Notes under the pieces: model-generated
Told to the model about the DNA's origin: nothing
Database searches by the model: none
Seen by the model: the letters and a program-made list of their open reading frames with translations, nothing else
Translations under genes and position numbers: made by a program
Origin: Priestia filamentosa
GTDB taxonomy: Bacteria; Bacillota; Bacilli; Bacillales; Bacillaceae_H
Assembly (NCBI RefSeq): GCF_900177535.1
Contig: NZ_FXAJ01000002.1
Span: 1 to 64,000 of the forward strand
Length of the DNA: 64,000 bases
Direction of reading: 5' to 3'
Shown: in pieces, positions 45,858 through 55,045 of the stretch
Numbering within the stretch: the stretch's first letter is position 1
How the letters are laid out: each line of letters starts with the position of its first letter

Positions 45858-47054
45858 ATGAAACAAAAAACAGTGGGGTTTTTTTCGAGACATACATTTT
45901 CTACTTCAGAGGAAAATTGGAACGGGCGGTTTGAATGGTATGAAAAAATGAGAAAGGCTTCACCTATTACATACAATGAAGAGGAGAAGTGCTGGGATAT
46001 ATTCTTATATGAGGACATTGAAGCAATAATCAAAAATAAGGAAATATTCTCTTCACAGCGACCTGTGCAACAAGGAGAACCAAACATTCTTAGTCTCGAT
46101 CCTCCTCGTCATACTCAATTACGTTCACTTGTGAGCAAAGCTTTTACCCCAAGAGAATTAAATTTATGGAAACCTCGAATTGAACAAATTACCGAAAACC
46201 TTATAGATGATATGAAAGGTAAAGCAACATTTGATTTAATTAAAGATTTAGCGTATCCATTACCTGTTATGGTTATTGCTGATATTCTTGGAGTTCCTGA
46301 AGAAGATATGGGAGACTTTAAACGCTGGTCTGATTTATTAGTTGCAGGACCAGAAGATCCAACAGAAGAGGCACTTCAAAGATTACAAAAGCTTCGTACG
46401 CAAAGTATTACTGAAATGGATACGTATTTTGAAGAGATTATTAAATACAAAAGAACTCATCCTAAGGAAGACATTATTTCTATTTTAATAGATGCTGAAA
46501 TAGAAGGGCAAAAGCTAACAGACGGTGAAATTGTCTCATTTTGCCGTTTGCTGCTAGCAGCAGGTAATGAAACAACAACAAATCTTATTGGAAATACAAT
46601 GTATGGGTTATTAGAAGAACCGAGCCATTACCAAGAGCTTCAGCAAAATCCTGAATATATTACATTAGCTATTGAAGAAGGATTACGTTATCGTTCACCT
46701 GTTCAAGCCCTTCATAGAATTGCGAAAGAAGATAAGGAAATAAAAGGGCAGAACATAAGAAAAGGAGATTCTGTAACACTATGGATTGGATCCGCTAATC
46801 GTGACGAAAATAAGTTTGAAAATGCCAATCATTTCATTATTAATCGAAAACCAAATCCACATCTATCATTTGGAAAGGGAATTCATTTCTGTTTAGGTGC
46901 CCCTTTAGCAAGAATGGAGGGACAAATTGCTTTTGAACAATTAACAAAGAAATTCTCAAAAATCTGTATCCCCCATAATTTTGAATTATTGCCTATTCAA
47001 AGTGCATTTGTGTTTGGGCTTAAAGAATTTCCGTTAGAAGGACAGGAGAATTAG
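45858..47054 (+). CDS. Cytochrome P450 (CYP107/CYP109-like)
   Basis: 398 residues from the ATG at 45858, which has AAAGGAG; an in-frame start at 45828 lacks one. It is a soluble class I-type bacterial P450: the I-helix oxygen-binding motif AGNETTT (about 234-240), ExxR in EEGLRYR (about 272-278), the substrate loop HRIAKEDKEIKGQNIRKGD and the heme-ligand loop FGKGIHFCLGAPLARME with Cys about 344. No ferredoxin or reductase gene is adjacent, so it must borrow redox partners. Bacillus CYP109 enzymes hydroxylate fatty acids, terpenoids and steroids; the substrate here is unknown. Confidence 0.94.
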   Translation: MKQKTVGFFSRHTFSTSEENWNGRFEWYEKMRKASPITYNEEEKCWDIFLYEDIEAIIKNKEIFSSQRPVQQGEPNILSLDPPRHTQLRSLVSKAFTPRELNLWKPRIEQITENLIDDMKGKATFDLIKDLAYPLPVMVIADILGVPEEDMGDFKRWSDLLVAGPEDPTEEALQRLQKLRTQSITEMDTYFEEIIKYKRTHPKEDIISILIDAEIEGQKLTDGEIVSFCRLLLAAGNETTTNLIGNTMYGLLEEPSHYQELQQNPEYITLAIEEGLRYRSPVQALHRIAKEDKEIKGQNIRKGDSVTLWIGSANRDENKFENANHFIINRKPNPHLSFGKGIHFCLGAPLARMEGQIAFEQLTKKFSKICIPHNFELLPIQSAFVFGLKEFPLEGQEN

Positions 47055-47284
47055 AGTTTTAGAGGAATTCTACATTTAAGAATATAACGCAGCACATGAA
47101 CTTCGATCATTCATTTTTTTCTTAATCTAGGGGAAATAGTCTGTTTTTAAATGGAAAACAAACATAAAGAATTCTCCATTTTTTTTAGATTTTGATAAAT
47201 ATAAAAGTTGATGAAGAGGTATTAAAAGAGAATCCTTTATGATAATGATGAAGAAGAAAACTAGATAACAAACTTGTTAAATAG

Positions 47285-47318
47285 AAGATGTTCTCGATTA
47301 AGAGAACATCTTTTTTTA
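47285..47318 (+). terminator. Terminator downstream of the P450 gene
   Basis: AAGATGTTCTC (47285-47295) pairs with GAGAACATCTT (47302-47312), followed by a T-run. It lies about 230 bases after the stop. Confidence 0.85.
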
Positions 47319-47674
47319 TTCCCATCATTCATTTATAAAGACAAGGTGTTGTTTCGTAGAAGGAGGATAATGTTAGTTTGAAAAAGTATTTTTGTATTTG
47401 CCTTTTAGTAGGTAAAGAGATGGATGTATTATAAATTTCCGCACCGATCTGTCAGGAAGAAAAATTAGAATGTCACAAAATGTTCACTTACAAGAACATT
47501 TTTCCTATCGATATAATGACAAATATAAAAATGAAAGGGTGATTAAAATTACCAAAACTTAAAAAAGAGAACCTATTTTTGGATAGTAAAATTTTGATAT
47601 ATTATAGAGCTTGTTCAGTGTACTAATCGTACATAAACTTATTTTCCGATTATTTTTGTGAAGGGAAGTTAGGT
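47319..47674. other. Intergenic stretch before the monooxygenase gene
   Basis: An AGGAGG (47361-47366) precedes a TTG that opens only 18 codons (MKKYFCICLLVG...), perhaps the start of a lost exported protein. Nothing else is supported. Confidence 0.3.
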
Positions 47675-48775
47675 ATGAAGCTGAAAAATAAGGGAAAGTC
47701 TGACTTGAGAGTTGTGATTATTGGAGGAGGAATTGGTGGTACAGCAGCCGCAGTTGCTCTACAGAACGAAGGGATTCATGCTGAAATCTATGAACAAGCA
47801 TCAGCTATAAAGGAGGTTGGAGCAGGTATTGGTATACGCCCGCCATCCGTAGAGCTGTTCAAGGATTGGGAAATTTATAAGGAGATAGAAAATAAGAGTT
47901 GGCAGAGCGATTTTATGGAGATACTGACCGGTAATCGAGATCTTCTTATAAAAGAAGAGTGGCCTCTTTTGACTGAAAATTCAGATGAAAGATGGGCAAG
48001 ATTAATTCATCGAGCAGATTTAATTCATACTCTTATTAGTCAATTACCACATGAATCAGTTCATTTGAACCATAAGTGTGAGCAGGTCATCAACTATGAC
48101 GATTATGCAGAAGCACATTTTACGAACGGTATCACTATTGAGGCTGACTTAGTTATTTCAGCGGATGGGATTCATTCAAAGACTCGTTCAATGTTTTGTA
48201 ATGTCGCTCCTGTTTATTCTGGTTATCATGCTTATCGAGCGATTATAAATGAAAAAGATACATTTGGTCTTGCTTCTGATAACACACTAAGAATTTTTGT
48301 AGATGGGCAAGTACAGGTCTATTTGTTACCATTACAGTATAGAAAGCAAATTTCGGTTGATATTACGGTACCATCCAAAGATCCATCATGGCGGCCGGGC
48401 ATAAAGAAAAAAGATATTCTCAAACACTTAAGAAACTTTGATCCTAAAATCCAACAAATCGTAGAAAGTATAGAAGAGTTCAATTGTCGAGCCCTCTATG
48501 ATATTGATCCATTAGAGCGCTGGTCATCCAATTGTATAACCCTGATTGGCGATGCTGCACATGCTATGCTTCATAACCAAGGTCAAGGGGCAAACATGGC
48601 GATACAAGATGCGGGAGCATTGGCTATTGCGTTGCGTGAAGCAGATTCAATTCCAGAGGCATTACGACAATACGAGTTATGGAGAAAACCAATAACAACT
48701 AGATATCAAAAGTTATCTCGTCAATTTCCGTCTGAACAAAATGAAACAGCTTTTCCTGAAAAAAACTATTTCTAA
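47675..48775 (+). CDS. FAD-dependent monooxygenase (salicylate hydroxylase/urate hydroxylase type)
   Basis: 366 residues, ATG at 47675 after GAAGGGAAG. It is a group A flavoprotein hydroxylase: dinucleotide fold VVIIGGGIGGTAAAVAL (about 10-26), VISADGIHSKTR (about 160-171; the DG motif) and GDAAHAMLHNQGQGANMAIQ (about 293-312, GD motif). These use NAD(P)H and O2 to hydroxylate aromatic acids or heterocycles. An HSL-type esterase follows in the same direction after 74 bases, suggesting a two-gene unit acting on an ester or its product. The substrate is unknown. Confidence 0.92.
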   Translation: MKLKNKGKSDLRVVIIGGGIGGTAAAVALQNEGIHAEIYEQASAIKEVGAGIGIRPPSVELFKDWEIYKEIENKSWQSDFMEILTGNRDLLIKEEWPLLTENSDERWARLIHRADLIHTLISQLPHESVHLNHKCEQVINYDDYAEAHFTNGITIEADLVISADGIHSKTRSMFCNVAPVYSGYHAYRAIINEKDTFGLASDNTLRIFVDGQVQVYLLPLQYRKQISVDITVPSKDPSWRPGIKKKDILKHLRNFDPKIQQIVESIEEFNCRALYDIDPLERWSSNCITLIGDAAHAMLHNQGQGANMAIQDAGALAIALREADSIPEALRQYELWRKPITTRYQKLSRQFPSEQNETAFPEKNYF

Positions 48776-48849
48776 AATATCCGTAGATTTGAATATTGCA
48801 AACTACGAATAAAAAAATTCTAAACAATAAATGTAGGAGGTTATTTAGT

Positions 48850-49776
48850 ATGCCATTACATCCCCAAATAAAAAAAGTGTTTGATTTAATGCAAAAATCA
48901 CCGGCTAAACAGGAAGTCATTCCAGACGAACAAAGAAAAGCTTATATCCCTATCTTACCTGTTGGAAAACGTGTCCAAGTTTATTCAGTTGAAGAAAAAA
49001 CCATTCCAGTTTCTGAAGCAGATATACCAGTCCGAATTTATACTCCAAAGGAAGAAGGCCCATACCCTCTTCTTATGTATTTTCATGGTGGGGGATTTAT
49101 TGCAGGAGATTTGGAAAGTTACGACGAGATCGTTCGTCCCATTGCAAAAGAATCCGGTTACAAAGTAATCTCTGTCGGATATCGTCTTGCTCCTGAACAT
49201 CCGTTTCCCTCTGGTTTACAAGATTGCTATAATGTAACGAAATGGGCAACAGAACATAAAGAGGAATTAAATTGGGATGGTGAGAACCTTGCTGTTGCAG
49301 GTGATAGTGCAGGGGGAAATTTAGCCGCTGCTATCTCCCTTATGGCACGTGTCAAAAAAGAATTCACCATTACGAAACAAGTATTATATTATCCAGCACT
49401 AGATCTTGACGCTAGTGAATTTCGTTACTCATCCCTCATTGAAAATGCAAAAGGTTATGGCTTAGAAAGCGATCAACTAGCCGAATATAATGCTTTCTAT
49501 TTAGGTGAAAATGCAAATCCTAATAATCCGCTCGTTTCGCCTGTTAAAGAAACAAATTTAGAGAACCTTCCACAGGCGCTTGTGATTACGGCAGAATATG
49601 ATCCACTTCGCGATGAAGGGGAACTATTTGCAGAAAACTTAAGGAAGTCTGGTGTACATGTGGAAACGAAAAGATATGAAGGCGTAGTTCATGGTTTCTT
49701 AGGTAAATTCACTCATCTTGATGAATATAGAGATATTTATCAACGTACAGGCGCTTTTTTAAATAAAGAAATTTAA
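48850..49776 (+). CDS. HSL-family alpha/beta hydrolase (lipase/esterase)
   Basis: 308 residues from the ATG at 48850, which has GTAGGAGG; the in-frame start at 48796 has none. It is a hormone-sensitive-lipase family member: oxyanion motif FHGGGF (about 78-83), nucleophile elbow GDSAGG (Ser about 154), acid in EYDPLRDEG (about 250-258) and His in VVHGFLG (about 278-284). The N-terminal cap helix (LHPQIKKVFDLMQK) is typical. It probably hydrolyses short-chain esters. No signal peptide. Confidence 0.93.
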   Translation: MPLHPQIKKVFDLMQKSPAKQEVIPDEQRKAYIPILPVGKRVQVYSVEEKTIPVSEADIPVRIYTPKEEGPYPLLMYFHGGGFIAGDLESYDEIVRPIAKESGYKVISVGYRLAPEHPFPSGLQDCYNVTKWATEHKEELNWDGENLAVAGDSAGGNLAAAISLMARVKKEFTITKQVLYYPALDLDASEFRYSSLIENAKGYGLESDQLAEYNAFYLGENANPNNPLVSPVKETNLENLPQALVITAEYDPLRDEGELFAENLRKSGVHVETKRYEGVVHGFLGKFTHLDEYRDIYQRTGAFLNKEI

Positions 49777-49863
49777 TCTATATTAAAGGGTACAATTAGT
49801 AGATTTAATCTTCATATACGCCTACATATTTTCTTATTTGTTTAAAATTCCTCTCAGACTGTA

Positions 49864-49897
49864 GACAAAAGCCGGAAATCGACGTTCCGGCTTTTTG
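49864..49897. terminator. Bidirectional terminator
   Basis: ACAAAAGCCGGAA (49865-49877) pairs with TTCCGGCTTTTTGT (49885-49898). It separates the esterase from the convergent unknown gene. Confidence 0.85.
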
Positions 49898-49915
49898 TCT
49901 TACACTCTCCAATTT

Positions 49916-50275
49916 TTAGGATCGCTCATCAAGAAATTTCACTGCAAGTTCAAAGGCAGCAATGCGTCGCTGTATTAATGTATGCTGTGAACTTCCTTGT
50001 TTTTCCTTATCATAAAACTTACCCAACATCGGAAGCATTCCTGCTAAAACATTTCGTGCTTCCTTGCTTTCTGTCGTATCGTATTTAAAAGACTTTTCTT
50101 GCCAGACAGACTGCAAAACCGCCAATCCAACCTTTGCGGCTTTTAATCGTTTTATCAATGTCTTACGGGCGGGAATATCTGATGCCATACTATCTAACGC
50201 ATGCTCAGACTTTTGGATGACGGACTCGAATGCTGCGATTGCCTGGTTTTGTTCTACCGCACTTCCTTCTGACAT
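49916..50275 (-). CDS. Helical protein of unknown function
   Basis: 119 residues from an ATG at 50275 with AGGAGGAAACG directly upstream, so translation is well supported. The sequence is almost entirely predicted helix: residues 9-35 (AIAAFESVIQKSEHALDSMA), a central ARKTLIKRLKAAKVGLAVLQ (about 43-62) and ERS-ended helix IQRRIAAFELAVKFLD. There are no Cys residues, membrane segments or catalytic motifs. I do not recognise the family; it may be a small adaptor-type bundle. Slightly higher GC than its neighbours. Confidence 0.75.
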   Translation of the reverse strand: MSEGSAVEQNQAIAAFESVIQKSEHALDSMASDIPARKTLIKRLKAAKVGLAVLQSVWQEKSFKYDTTESKEARNVLAGMLPMLGKFYDKEKQGSSQHTLIQRRIAAFELAVKFLDERS

Positions 50276-50687
50276 CGTTTCCTCCTAACATAGCCTATGA
50301 AGCTGTTAGGTTCACAGACATTCTGATTTTTTTAGAGTGATTACTATTAGCGATTATATATTTAATTATATAAGCTGACAAGGAGGACGCCAAAAAGCTT
50401 CACCAATATGCGTAAGTTCAGGAGAATTGGTTAGTTCCAATTCATATTGAGACGCATGAGCTCTTTTTAGAATATAAGAATCCATGAAATGAAGGAACTA
50501 ATTAATGGAGATTAGTCAATCTCAAGCGGTGAATGAGGATGAGTAAGACATATTTCCGCAATTGATCCATATTGTTAAATAAACTTTTAGAACAAGATAG
50601 ATTGGCGAGGGAAGGTTATTTAGTAAAGGGATTTTAGAGGTGGAGGCTAAAGATTAGCTTTATAAATGAATTTAGGGGGATAAAAAT
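50276..50687. other. Intergenic stretch
   Basis: About 410 bases with no supported gene. A small palindrome GAATTGG/CCAATTC (around 50432-50452) is present without a U-run. Confidence 0.35.
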
Positions 50688-51140
50688 ATGCAAAACGTAG
50701 TAGAGAGCATCCATCATTGGATAAAAAGATTACCAGAAGAGTACAACTCTATGTCTGAAGAAGAAATTTCTAATCGACCATCCCAAAATAAATGGTCTAA
50801 AAAAGAGATCTTAGGCCATCTATGTGACTCTGCGATAAATAACATTGAAAGGTTTATAAAAATTCAATATGAAGAACCAGTATATAGGATTCAAGTGTAT
50901 AATCAGGATCAATGGGTAATGGTTCAGGATTATCAAGGTCGACCACTTGATGAAATAGTAAACCTTTTTCAAACGTTAAATAAGCAAATTACCACTATTA
51001 TTAAAAATACTCCCCATGGAAAGCTATCCAATCTTTGTGATATAGGAAATAATCAACAGCAAACACTAGAGTGGCTTATAAAAGACTATCTTGAGCATAT
51101 GGAACATCATATTCACAATGGAATCTTAAGTAAGTATTAA
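50688..51140 (+). CDS. DinB-like (DinB_2) protein
   Basis: 150 residues, ATG at 50688 after TTAGGGGGATA. A four-helix-bundle DinB superfamily member: the WSKKEILGHLCDSAINNIER segment (about 37-56, first His ligand) and the C-terminal LIKDYLEHMEHHIHNGIL (about 129-146) provide the metal-site His residues. Related to the 161-residue DinB at 7615 only at superfamily level. Its function is unknown; relatives include damage-inducible and thiol-transferase proteins. Confidence 0.82.
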   Translation: MQNVVESIHHWIKRLPEEYNSMSEEEISNRPSQNKWSKKEILGHLCDSAINNIERFIKIQYEEPVYRIQVYNQDQWVMVQDYQGRPLDEIVNLFQTLNKQITTIIKNTPHGKLSNLCDIGNNQQQTLEWLIKDYLEHMEHHIHNGILSKY

Positions 51141-51304
51141 ATAAACCTTTAGTATTTATTTATGAAAAATGGTTGTCAAATCATGAATAAGTATAAATGG
51201 GTGAAGTTAAATTAACATTGTAGAAAGCCCTGGAGAAAATAGTCTAAAACTAATGAAATCTGAAACTGCAGAAGACTAGGAGAGTTAATTGTCAATCTTT
51301 TTTT

Positions 51305-51338
51305 GTTCCTCAACTAACGATTGCGTTAGTCGAGGAAC
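51305..51338. repeat. 15-bp near-perfect palindrome without a U-run
   Basis: GTTCCTCAACTAACG (51305-51319) pairs with CGTTAGTCGAGGAAC (51324-51338) with one mismatch. A T-run precedes rather than follows on the plus strand. The role is unclear. Confidence 0.5.
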
Positions 51339-51667
51339 CTCAATATAACCCAAGTAAAAAGAACAGCAATTATAAGACTTTGAATTATATATATGGTTCC
51401 TCTGTTTTTTCTCTTTTTTAAACGGCATCCCAATTGTTAAATACCATTTACTTTAACATGTTGGTCTTATTCAAACGCACCTTTCAATGTTAACAATCAA
51501 CTAATTCCTTTCATCCTAAAACGTTCACCTTTATAATAAAACAAAAGGATTTTAAAATTAGCGACACTATTATTAATATTAGTGATGAAATTTGGATAAT
51601 GCCTGTAAATGCTTGGATGGCATCTGTCGCCTTCTAAGATATGGAATTATATAAGAGGTGGAAGTAA

Positions 51668-53050
51668 GTGAAAACAATTGTTGTGATTGGTGGCGGTATA
51701 ACGGGGTTATCAGCCATGTATGAATTACAAAAATGGAAAAAGGCAAATGGGGAAGATGTCAGACTCGTTCTGGCTGAAGCGTCCAATCAGCTTGGCGGGA
51801 AAATCCGAACAGTCACACGAAATGGTTTTTTAATGGAAGCAGGTGCAGATTCGATTGTATCTCGTAAATTGGAAAAAATGCCTGTCGTTGAAGAACTTGG
51901 TTTAGAACAGGAGGTTGTTTACAATGCGACAGGCCGTTCTTATATATACACTGACGGAGAATTGAAGCCCATTCCGGATGATGCTGTCTTCGGAATTCCT
52001 GCAAGCCTGGAATCGTTGGCGAAGAGCACGCTCGTTTCTGCCGAAGGAAAAGTGGCGGCACTGAAGGATTTGTATACAACTAATAAAATATTCACGAAAA
52101 ACGATTCTATCGGTGCCTTTCTTGAGTATTTTCTTGGAACAGAGTTGGTTGAAAAACAAATTGCCCCTGTTCTTTCCGGTGTCTATTCCGGAAAACTCAG
52201 TGACTTAACCATTGCCTCTACTCTTCCGTATTTAATAGATTATAAGGAAGAATACGGAAGTATTATAAAAGGGCTTGAAGCTAATAAACAGAAATTTAAA
52301 GGCGGGGAAAGAAAATTTCTTTCTTTTCAAAATGGCTTAGATACATTGATTCATGCGTTTGAGGAAAATCTTGTTGATGCTGAGATTTTGAAAAATACCA
52401 AAGTCCATAAAATTGAAAAAGAAAACAGCCATTACCATGTGTATCTAAATAATCAGGAAAGGATCGAAGCGGACTACATCATACTTAGCATTCCGCATAC
52501 AGCTGCTAAATCTTTAATCAATGACCCGGATCTTAAAAACGAATTTACTGGGTTGAAAAGCAGCTCACTGGTTAGTGTGTATCTTGGCTTTAACGTGCCT
52601 GACAGCATCCTTCCCGCGGATGGAACGGGCTTCATCACTGCGAATACTAATGAATTGTGCTGCAATGCCTGTACATGGACAAGCCGAAAATGGGGCCATA
52701 CCTCAAAATCCGGCAATCTGCTAGTCAGACTTTTTTATAAAAGCAGTCATCCTTCATTCGCTTCATTAAAGAACATGAACAAAGAGGAACTGCTTGAGAT
52801 TGCCCGAGGCGATATTCACAAAAGCTTGGGGATTGACGCTGAGCCAATAGCCAGTGAAGTAACCAATTGGACAGACCAAATGCCGAATTATTTGATTATC
52901 CATCCGCAAAGTGTAGAAGCTCTGGAAAGCAAAATGACAGCCGACTATCCTGGAATCATCCTTGCCGGTTGTTCCTATTACGGAGTAGGCATCCCTGACT
53001 GTATCAAAAACGGAGCAGATTCAGCAAGGAAGCTTGTACAAATGTTTTAA
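51668..53050 (+). CDS. hemY: Protoporphyrinogen/coproporphyrinogen III oxidase, HemY/CgoX type
   Basis: 460 residues from a GTG at 51668 after AAGAGGTGGAAG. It is an FAD amine-oxidase fold: VVIGGGITGLSAMYEL (about 5-20), EASNQLGGKIRTVTRNGFLM then EAGADS (about 38-63), SGVYSGKLSDLTIAS (about 170-184) and the C-terminal ILAGCSYYGVGIPDCIKNG (about 432-450). It oxidises the porphyrinogen in haem synthesis; in Gram-positives the substrate is coproporphyrinogen III. It is apart from hemE and hemH, and its codon use is a little more GC-rich than its neighbours, so it may be an extra copy acquired by transfer. Confidence 0.92.
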   Translation: MKTIVVIGGGITGLSAMYELQKWKKANGEDVRLVLAEASNQLGGKIRTVTRNGFLMEAGADSIVSRKLEKMPVVEELGLEQEVVYNATGRSYIYTDGELKPIPDDAVFGIPASLESLAKSTLVSAEGKVAALKDLYTTNKIFTKNDSIGAFLEYFLGTELVEKQIAPVLSGVYSGKLSDLTIASTLPYLIDYKEEYGSIIKGLEANKQKFKGGERKFLSFQNGLDTLIHAFEENLVDAEILKNTKVHKIEKENSHYHVYLNNQERIEADYIILSIPHTAAKSLINDPDLKNEFTGLKSSSLVSVYLGFNVPDSILPADGTGFITANTNELCCNACTWTSRKWGHTSKSGNLLVRLFYKSSHPSFASLKNMNKEELLEIARGDIHKSLGIDAEPIASEVTNWTDQMPNYLIIHPQSVEALESKMTADYPGIILAGCSYYGVGIPDCIKNGADSARKLVQMF

Positions 53051-53056
53051 TATAGA

Positions 53057-53107
53057 AAAAGGAGGTGTTCCTAAAAGTTATACTTTTGGGACACCTTCTT
53101 TTTTGTT
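53057..53107 (+). terminator. Terminator after hemY
   Basis: AAGGAGGTGTTCCTAAAAGT (53060-53079) pairs with ACTTTTGGGACACCTTCTT (53083-53101) with a bulge, followed by a T-run. Confidence 0.85.
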
Positions 53108-53294
53108 TATGCAAAATTTAAATCTTATTCATCGAATAGTCGTACCTTTAGGTATAGAATTTAACGAACAGTTATATTTATATTCAAAAGAAAATAGAGT
53201 AGATAGAGTGGCAAAGGGCTTCCAAGCATGAATAACAAAAGAGAATTTGTAGAACAAAGAGGGCTGATAATAAAAGTAAAGAGAGGAAAACCAA

Positions 53295-54539
53295 ATGAAA
53301 AAGATTACAAAAAGAAAAAGCAACAGCGGCTTCTCCAAAACAGGGCTGCGCAGAATGCGCGATGTGCTGGCACGGCATGTGGAGTCCGGGAAGATTCCCG
53401 GGCTCGTCGCCCTGGTCAGCCGGTACGGTGAGACGCATGTCGAAACGATCGGCACGATGCGCCATGACGGCGGCGCACCGATGCGCCGGGACACGATTTT
53501 CCGGATGGCGTCCACTTCCAAGCCGGTCGCGATCGCACCGGTGATGATCCTGCTCGACGAGTGCCGGTTGCGGCTGGACGACTTGGTAGAGACATGGCTG
53601 CCCGAACTCGCCGACCGGCGGGTACTAAAACGGGCTGACGGCCCGCTGGACGACACTGTACCGGCGCGGCGGCCGATCACTGTACGGGACCTGTTAACCT
53701 CCACATTCGGGCTCGGCATGGATATGACGGCGCTGGGCACTCCCATCATGAACGCAATCTTCGAGCAGGGGCTTACGCCCAATCTACCGGAGCCGATGCC
53801 CGAGCCGGATGAGTGGATGCGCCGCCTTGGCACGCTTCCACTAATGCGTCACCCCGGAGAGCGCTGGCAGTACCAAATCAGCAACGATCTACTTGGCGTT
53901 CTTGTCGCCAGGGTCACGGGCCAGTCGTTTGAGACGTTCCTGCGTGAACGCATTTTCGACCCCTTAGGCATGAAGGACACTGGTTTCCACGTGGCTGCCG
54001 ACAAGATTGACCGGCTGCCAATCCTCTACGCCCCTGACCCGCAGACCGGAGAGTTTATAGTGTGGGACGAAGCTGAGGGGGGACGCTACAGCCAGCCTCC
54101 GGCGTTCCAGGGCGGTGGAGGCGGACTGGTCTCCACCGTCGACGACTACCATGCCTACTTCCGTATGCTGCTAAATCATGGGATGCACGGGACCGAACGA
54201 ATCCTATCCCGCCCCGCTGTCCAGCTGATGACCACCAACCGCCTCACGCCCGAGCAACAAGCTGCCCGAAACACCATGGCCCGCAACAACGTCCATGTGT
54301 CATTCGGCCAAGGGCAGCACGGCGGATGGGGATTCGGGATGGCGGTGCGTACTTACCGTGGTGACTACGCGTCCATCGGCCAGTTCGGCTGGGACGGCGG
54401 AAGCGGGACCGCGACGTATGCTGATCCAGAAAAAGAGCTCACCGGAATTCTGCTCACCCAGGTCGGGGCCTCCACTCCAGATTCAACGCAGCTTATCCAC
54501 GACTTCTGGACCTTGGTCTACCAGGCAATTGAAGACTGA
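53295..54539 (+). CDS. Serine hydrolase, class C beta-lactamase family; GC-rich and probably transferred
   Basis: 414 residues from the ATG at 53295 with AGAGGAAAACC upstream. It is a penicillin-binding-like fold: SxxK at 73-76 (MASTSKP), Tyr motif YQISND (about 193-198) and a GWDGGSGTA loop (about 366-374) in place of the KTG box. Members include EstB-type esterases and peptidases as well as beta-lactamases; the missing KTG favours an esterase. No signal peptide is seen. After the first dozen AT-rich codons the gene has heavy G/C at third positions, unlike every neighbour, implying recent horizontal acquisition from a high-GC donor. Confidence 0.92.
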   Translation: MKKITKRKSNSGFSKTGLRRMRDVLARHVESGKIPGLVALVSRYGETHVETIGTMRHDGGAPMRRDTIFRMASTSKPVAIAPVMILLDECRLRLDDLVETWLPELADRRVLKRADGPLDDTVPARRPITVRDLLTSTFGLGMDMTALGTPIMNAIFEQGLTPNLPEPMPEPDEWMRRLGTLPLMRHPGERWQYQISNDLLGVLVARVTGQSFETFLRERIFDPLGMKDTGFHVAADKIDRLPILYAPDPQTGEFIVWDEAEGGRYSQPPAFQGGGGGLVSTVDDYHAYFRMLLNHGMHGTERILSRPAVQLMTTNRLTPEQQAARNTMARNNVHVSFGQGQHGGWGFGMAVRTYRGDYASIGQFGWDGGSGTATYADPEKELTGILLTQVGASTPDSTQLIHDFWTLVYQAIED

Positions 54540-54659
54540 TATCGAGCCCGCGGCACGTGTTCGTTTAAAAAAAGGCCGGTGAAATTCATCGGTCTTATTG
54601 GGAAAGAACCATGACCTGGCGCGGAGTTGGAGCGGAGTTGGATGGATGAAGTGGAAGCG

Positions 54660-54750
54660 AGCAGGGGCATGTCCGCAAATTCTTGGAGGTTTATCCAAAG
54701 CTTGAAATCATAGTTGCTCAGCAGGGATATAACGAGGTCACCACTAAATA
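54660..54750 (+). pseudogene. Possible fragment of a periplasmic sugar-binding protein
   Basis: One frame reads SEQGHVRKFLEVYPKLEIIV then AQQGYNEVTTK and a stop. This resembles the hinge region of LacI-type sugar-binding proteins (gv-eglkkYP-ieivaqq), but only about 31 codons exist, without a start. It lies just downstream of the GC-rich gene and shares its intermediate base composition. Confidence 0.3.
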
Positions 54751-54873
54751 ATTCCTCATTTGATTATATCTACATTGAGGGTGGTGTCAGCTCTGCTGGT
54801 ACTACCCCAAGTGGTAACTTCCGATAACAAAGATTATATTAACTAAGTTTATATATCATATACAATCTATAAA

Positions 54874-54912
54874 ACAGAAAAAACCTACTGTGGGACAGTA
54901 GGTTTTTTTCTG
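54874..54912. terminator. Terminator with the same stem as the one split by the IS
   Basis: AGAAAAAACCTACTG (54876-54890) pairs with CAGTAGGTTTTTTTCT-like sequence (54896-54911) around TGGGA. The core AAAAACCTACTG/CAGTAGGTTTTT is identical to the arms flanking the IS3 element at 4514-5849. Confidence 0.85.
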
Positions 54913-55045
54913 CTTTTTCAACAACTAAAATTTTAATCTACATAAATATTTTATTTGGTAATAGGACAAGAAAAATGTTCATTAAATAAATTGAAAAGAT
55001 TATAAAAAGAGAGAGATTATTGAGAATTAAAAAGGGGGAAAAGAA

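Noticed and set aside
53129-53833. 234-codon minus-strand frame opposite the GC-rich hydrolase
   Set aside because: An artefact of high GC; its translation is Ser/Arg-rich and the plus strand carries an intact enzyme.
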